A program made the position numbers and the translations under genes. DNA of 8,265 bases from Burkholderiales bacterium (GTDB lineage: Bacteria; Pseudomonadota; Gammaproteobacteria; Burkholderiales; Ga0077523), in NCBI GenBank assembly GCA_025459035.1, contig JALORJ010000097.1, positions 1 to 8,265 on the forward strand. The letters run 5' to 3'. The notes under the pieces are model-generated. The model saw only the letters and a program-made list of their open reading frames with translations, did not search any database and had not been told where the DNA came from. Positions 5,923 through 8,265 of the stretch are shown here, in pieces. The first letter of the stretch is position 1. Every line of letters begins with the position of its first letter.

Positions 5923-7299
5923 TCAGTCGGCCTCGCGTGCGGGGCGCGACGTGCGCATCGTGACCATTTCCTCGGCGGCCGTGGGATGGATGGCGACGGT
6001 GTCGTCGAAGTGGGTCTTGGTGGCGCCCATGCGCACCGCCACCGCGAAACCCTGCAGCATCTCGTCGGCGCCGGGGCCGATCGCGTGGCAGCCCACGACG
6101 CGCTCGTCGTCGCCCGTGACGACCAGCTTCATCGCCATCTTCGACGCGCGTCCGGACAGCGCGTGGAGCATCGGCGTGAAGCGGGTCTCGTAGACGCGCA
6201 CCTGCGCGTCGCCGAAGCGCACGATCGCCTCGTTCTCGCCCAGGCCCACGGTGCCGACCGGCGGGTGACTGAAGATCACCGTCGGGATGTCGCGGTACTC
6301 GAGATGCCGGCCCTCGCGCCCGCCGAACAGTCGGTCCGACAGGCGTCGACCGGCCGCGATCGCCACCGGCGTGAGCTCGTGGTGACCGATCACGTCGCCG
6401 ACCGCATGCACGCCGGGCACGTTGGTGTTCTGCAGCGCGTCGACCGGGATCACGCCGTCGGCGCGCACGTGCACGCCGGCGACGTCGAGCCCGAGGTCGT
6501 GCGTGATCGGGCGCCGGCCGACCGCCCACAGCACGGTGTCGAAGTCGCCGACGCGACGCCCGTCGCGCGCGACGACCTGCAGCCCGGCATCGGTACGCGC
6601 CAGTTCGACCACGTCGAAGTGCGTGTGCACGCCGATGTCCTGTGCACGCATCTCCGCCAGCAGCTGGGCACCCAGCATCCGGTCGAAGCTCGCCAGCACG
6701 CGGTCGCGCCGCAGGAACAGCGACACCTGCGTGCCCAGCGCCTGCATCAGCCCGGCGACCTCGACGGCGATGTAGCCCGCGCCGACGATCGCCATTCGCC
6801 GCGGCTGGCGCGTGAGCGCGAAGAAGCCGTCCGACGTGATGCCCAGCTCCGCTCCGGGCAGCGCCGGCAGCACCGGCGCGCCGCCCGTGGCGATCACGAT
6901 GTGGTCCGCGGTCAGCGTCGCGTCGCCGACCTGCAACGTGCGCGGACCGGTGAAGCGCGCACGTCCATGCACCACCTCGACCGTGTTCGACGCCAGGTAG
7001 CGCGCGTAACCGGCGTTGAGATTGCGCACGTACTGCTCGCGCGCGTCGACCAGCGACGGCCAGTCGAGCGCCGGGACCGACACGTCGAAGCCGTAGCCGC
7101 GCGCATCGTGCATACCGTGCGCGAGTTGCGCGGCGGTCCACATGATCTTCTTCGGCACGCAGCCCACGTTCACGCAGGTGCCGCCGAGGCGCCCGGACTC
7201 GATCAGCGCGACGCGCGCGCCGTGACTGCCGGCGCGGTTGGCGGTGGCCACACCGCCGCTGCCGCCGCCGATGCAGATCAGGTCGTAGTGCCGGGACAT
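5923..7299 (-). CDS. gor: Glutathione-disulfide reductase
   Basis: A 458-residue cytoplasmic flavoenzyme that reduces glutathione disulfide to two GSH using NADPH. The FAD-binding GGGSGG is at 11-16. The redox-active disulfide is Cys42/Cys47 in GGTCVNVGCVPKK. The second dinucleotide fold is GAGYIAVE at 173-180, and the FAD-side VHAVGD at 297-302. The dimer-interface catalytic His438 and Glu443 sit in IHPTAAEE. Length and motif order match bacterial glutathione reductases; the VNVGC variant separates it from lipoamide dehydrogenase (CLNVGC). Of the two arginines that usually select NADPH after the GxGxxA/G fold, the first is present (Arg197) but the second position is Ala203, with Arg198 and Arg200 nearby. 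The ATG at 7299 gives the family-type MSRHYDLICIGGG start; the frame stays open upstream but reads Arg-rich and noncoding. No strong ribosome-binding site is visible. It is first of a three-gene run with ridA and the Kef antiporter, and divergent from cbiX across 98 bp without a recognisable promoter. Confidence 0.95.
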   Translation of the reverse strand: MSRHYDLICIGGGSGGVATANRAGSHGARVALIESGRLGGTCVNVGCVPKKIMWTAAQLAHGMHDARGYGFDVSVPALDWPSLVDAREQYVRNLNAGYARYLASNTVEVVHGRARFTGPRTLQVGDATLTADHIVIATGGAPVLPALPGAELGITSDGFFALTRQPRRMAIVGAGYIAVEVAGLMQALGTQVSLFLRRDRVLASFDRMLGAQLLAEMRAQDIGVHTHFDVVELARTDAGLQVVARDGRRVGDFDTVLWAVGRRPITHDLGLDVAGVHVRADGVIPVDALQNTNVPGVHAVGDVIGHHELTPVAIAAGRRLSDRLFGGREGRHLEYRDIPTVIFSHPPVGTVGLGENEAIVRFGDAQVRVYETRFTPMLHALSGRASKMAMKLVVTGDDERVVGCHAIGPGADEMLQGFAVAVRMGATKTHFDDTVAIHPTAAEEMVTMRTSRPAREAD

Positions 7300-7397
7300 G
7301 GAGACGCGCAACCGGGAAGGGGCGGCACGCGCCGCGGGACCGCGAACGTACCGCAGCGGCGTGCCGTCGCGGCAGCCGGTGCGGCACCATCGCGCCC

Positions 7398-7784
7398 ATG
7401 CACGCCATCGTCCTCTACGCCCACGGGGCCCGCGATCCGCAGTGGGCCGCCCCGATCCACGCGATCCGCGACCGCGTCGTGGCACTGCGACCCGAACTCG
7501 TCGTCGAGATCGCCTTTCTCGAACACATGTCCCCGAGCCTCGACGAGGCAACAGCCTCGTTGCACGCGAGCGGCGTGCGCGACGTGCGCGTGCTGCCGCT
7601 GTTCCTCGCGCGCGGCGGACACCTGAAGCGCGACCTGCCCGAGCAGATCGCGCGCGTGCGCGCCACGTGGCCCGACCTGCGCATCGACGCGACCGCGGCC
7701 CTCGGCGAGGACGCCATCATGGTCGACGCGATCGCGCGCTGGGCGATCGACACCGGCGGCGGCGTGCTCCCCGGCGGCGCCTGA
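7398..7784 (+). CDS. cbiX: Short CbiX/SirB-type sirohydrochlorin chelatase family protein
   Basis: A 128-residue cytoplasmic protein of the class II chelatase family, which inserts Co2+ or Fe2+ into sirohydrochlorin for cobalamin or siroheme synthesis. The N-terminal AHGARDP supplies His9, and GGHLKRDLP supplies His75, the two metal-binding histidines of the family; LPLFLARGGH is characteristic. The length fits a single chelatase module, like the small archaeal CbiX that works as a homodimer; long bacterial CbiX and SirB are about twice this size. Which metal is used cannot be told, and short members in proteobacteria often lie away from cob/cbi clusters, as here, so the biological role is unproven. 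The ATG at 7398 directly starts the family N-terminus; no Shine-Dalgarno sequence is obvious, so the message may be nearly leaderless. It is divergent from gor. Confidence 0.85.
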   Translation: MHAIVLYAHGARDPQWAAPIHAIRDRVVALRPELVVEIAFLEHMSPSLDEATASLHASGVRDVRVLPLFLARGGHLKRDLPEQIARVRATWPDLRIDATAALGEDAIMVDAIARWAIDTGGGVLPGGA

Positions 7785-8092
7785 ACCGCCCGACCGTCGC
7801 GGGCACGGACCCGCCAGCGCCGGGGCTGCGGTCGTCGCGGTCGAGGGGCGTCGGGTACGCCCGGTCTGCATCGAGGCTGCCAACGCCTGGCGGTGCAGGC
7901 GTCGGCCCGCTGCGGTGCCACTGGACCGGCAAAACCTGTTCATTCCGGAATATTTGTTGCACCCCCGAGCGCTCTTGACTACCGTGCGTTCGATGTTGTT
8001 CGCGTGCAAGGCGGTCGCACGAGGGCAGCGCACCACAAGAACCCCATGGGGCGGCGTCGAAAGCGCCGAGCCCCGGACACGAGGCCCGCTCG
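7785..8092. other. Intergenic region with two hairpins and a promoter-like segment
   Basis: About 300 bp without a convincing gene. The first half is GC-rich and holds two simple hairpins: GGGCGT/ACGCCC (7846-7851 with 7857-7862) and ACGCCTG/CAGGCGT (7883-7889 with 7896-7902). Neither has a T-tract; they may mark the end of the cbiX transcript. The second half, from about 7930, is more AT-rich and contains a 10-bp palindrome ATTCCGGAAT (7942-7951), the sigma-54-like site listed separately and an isolated TTGACT (7975-7980) with no good -10 partner. Open frames across this stretch lack family resemblance and were not called. Confidence 0.5.
7946..7961 (+). promoter_or_regulatory. Candidate sigma-54 (-24/-12) promoter upstream of LEPR-XLL gene
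   Basis: The sequence CGGAATATTTGTTGCA has GG and GC separated by exactly 10 bases and a full TTGCA at the -12 element; the -24 element keeps GG but matches TGGCAC only partly (eight of eleven fixed positions overall). It points toward the large gene starting at 8093 and would give a leader of about 120 bases. A palindrome overlaps the -24 side. No enhancer-binding protein site was identified, so this rests on pattern alone. Confidence 0.35.
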
Positions 8093-8265
8093 ATGCGCCG
8101 TCCCGCCGCCACACCCGTTGGAAGCGTGTTCTCCAATGCGCTGTGTCGGGTCTGGTCGCGCTGGGGCGATGCTCGACGGTGCGCAGCGCCGGGAGCGATG
8201 CCGCCGGTCCCGCGCCGGCCGCTGCTGGAGGCCCTCGAGCCCCGGCTGTTGATGTCCGCCGATCT
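8093..8265 (+). CDS. LEPR-XLL motif protein, N-terminal start of a probable giant surface/secreted protein (3' end outside window)
   Basis: The last bases encode LLEALEPRLLMSADL (8222 to the edge), matching the LEPR-XLL motif found near the N-terminus of very large repeat-rich, probably secreted or surface adhesin-like proteins of proteobacteria (consensus close to LEPRxLLSAD, here with Met for one Leu). Two in-frame ATGs fit. The one at 8093 gives about 43 basic, Trp/Arg-containing residues before the motif and has GAGG 8 bases upstream. The one at 8198 gives an 8-residue lead, MPPVPRRP, with GGGAG only 2 bases away, which is too close. I prefer 8093 but cannot exclude 8198. The frame is open to the window edge. 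What follows is unknown from this window; repeats and a type I secretion signal are common in such proteins, but that is family knowledge. Confidence 0.6.
   Translation, partial: MRRPAATPVGSVFSNALCRVWSRWGDARRCAAPGAMPPVPRRPLLEALEPRLLMSAD

Noticed and set aside
3593..7408. A 1,271-codon open frame on the minus strand spanning the antiporter, RidA and gor genes
   Set aside because: It is out of frame with three clearly recognisable genes, is Arg/Ala/Gly-rich with no family resemblance, and arises from the lack of stop codons in GC-rich DNA.
5986..7626. A 546-codon plus-strand open frame antisense to gor
   Set aside because: Its His/Arg/Asp-rich translation is the mirror of gor codons and shows no domain; gor is certain.
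7975..8003. TTGACT as a sigma-70 -35 element before the LEPR-XLL gene
   Set aside because: No sequence resembling TATAAT occurs at 16-18 bases downstream.
1..8265. CRISPR array, tRNA/rRNA genes, insertion sequences, toxin-antitoxin or phage-defence system
   Set aside because: No regularly spaced direct repeats, no tRNA-like cloverleaf, no transposase or nuclease motifs and no terminal inverted repeats were seen by eye; the gene content is mostly ordinary chromosomal.

Overview
The window is about 8.3 kb of very GC-rich DNA with strong G/C preference at third codon positions. An IcmF-type acyl-CoA mutase, a class I glutathione reductase, a Kef-type antiporter, a short CbiX protein and a LEPR-XLL protein start together suggest a high-GC Pseudomonadota chromosome, most likely a betaproteobacterium of the Burkholderiales. 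That placement is inference; no rRNA or marker gene is present. No tRNA, IS element, CRISPR array or phage gene was seen.

Layout. (1) 2-1228 (+): C-terminal part of a fused isobutyryl-CoA mutase (icmF), cut by the window edge. (2) 1262-1699 (-): a four-helix membrane protein of the DUF2214 type, convergent with icmF across a perfect 10-bp GC hairpin. (3) 1700-1853: an unusually AT-rich divergent promoter region with a 10-bp palindrome. (4) 1854-2630 (+): a TetR/AcrR-family regulator with a disordered N-terminal extension. (5) 2675-3571 (-): an Ala-rich protein of unknown function with no Lys, His, Cys, Trp or Tyr. (6) 7299-3625 (-): a run of three genes in one direction, gor (glutathione reductase), a RidA-family deaminase and a Kef-type K+/H+ antiporter with a C-terminal NAD-binding domain. 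(7) 7398-7784 (+): a short CbiX/SirB-type chelatase, divergent from gor. (8) 7785-8092: about 300 bp without a gene, holding hairpins and a sigma-54-like promoter. (9) 8093 to the end (+): start of a probable very large surface or secreted protein carrying the LEPR-XLL N-terminal motif.

How the genes may work together. The gor-ridA-kef run is the most coherent unit. Glutathione reductase sets the GSH pool, Kef antiporters of the KefB/KefC type are gated by GSH and its adducts, and RidA removes reactive enamine/imine intermediates, so the unit reads as an electrophile or redox stress module. The DUF2214/TetR pair shares one compact control region, which suggests that the regulator controls itself and its neighbour. 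The icmF and cbiX products both touch cobalamin chemistry but lie 6 kb apart and need not be linked.
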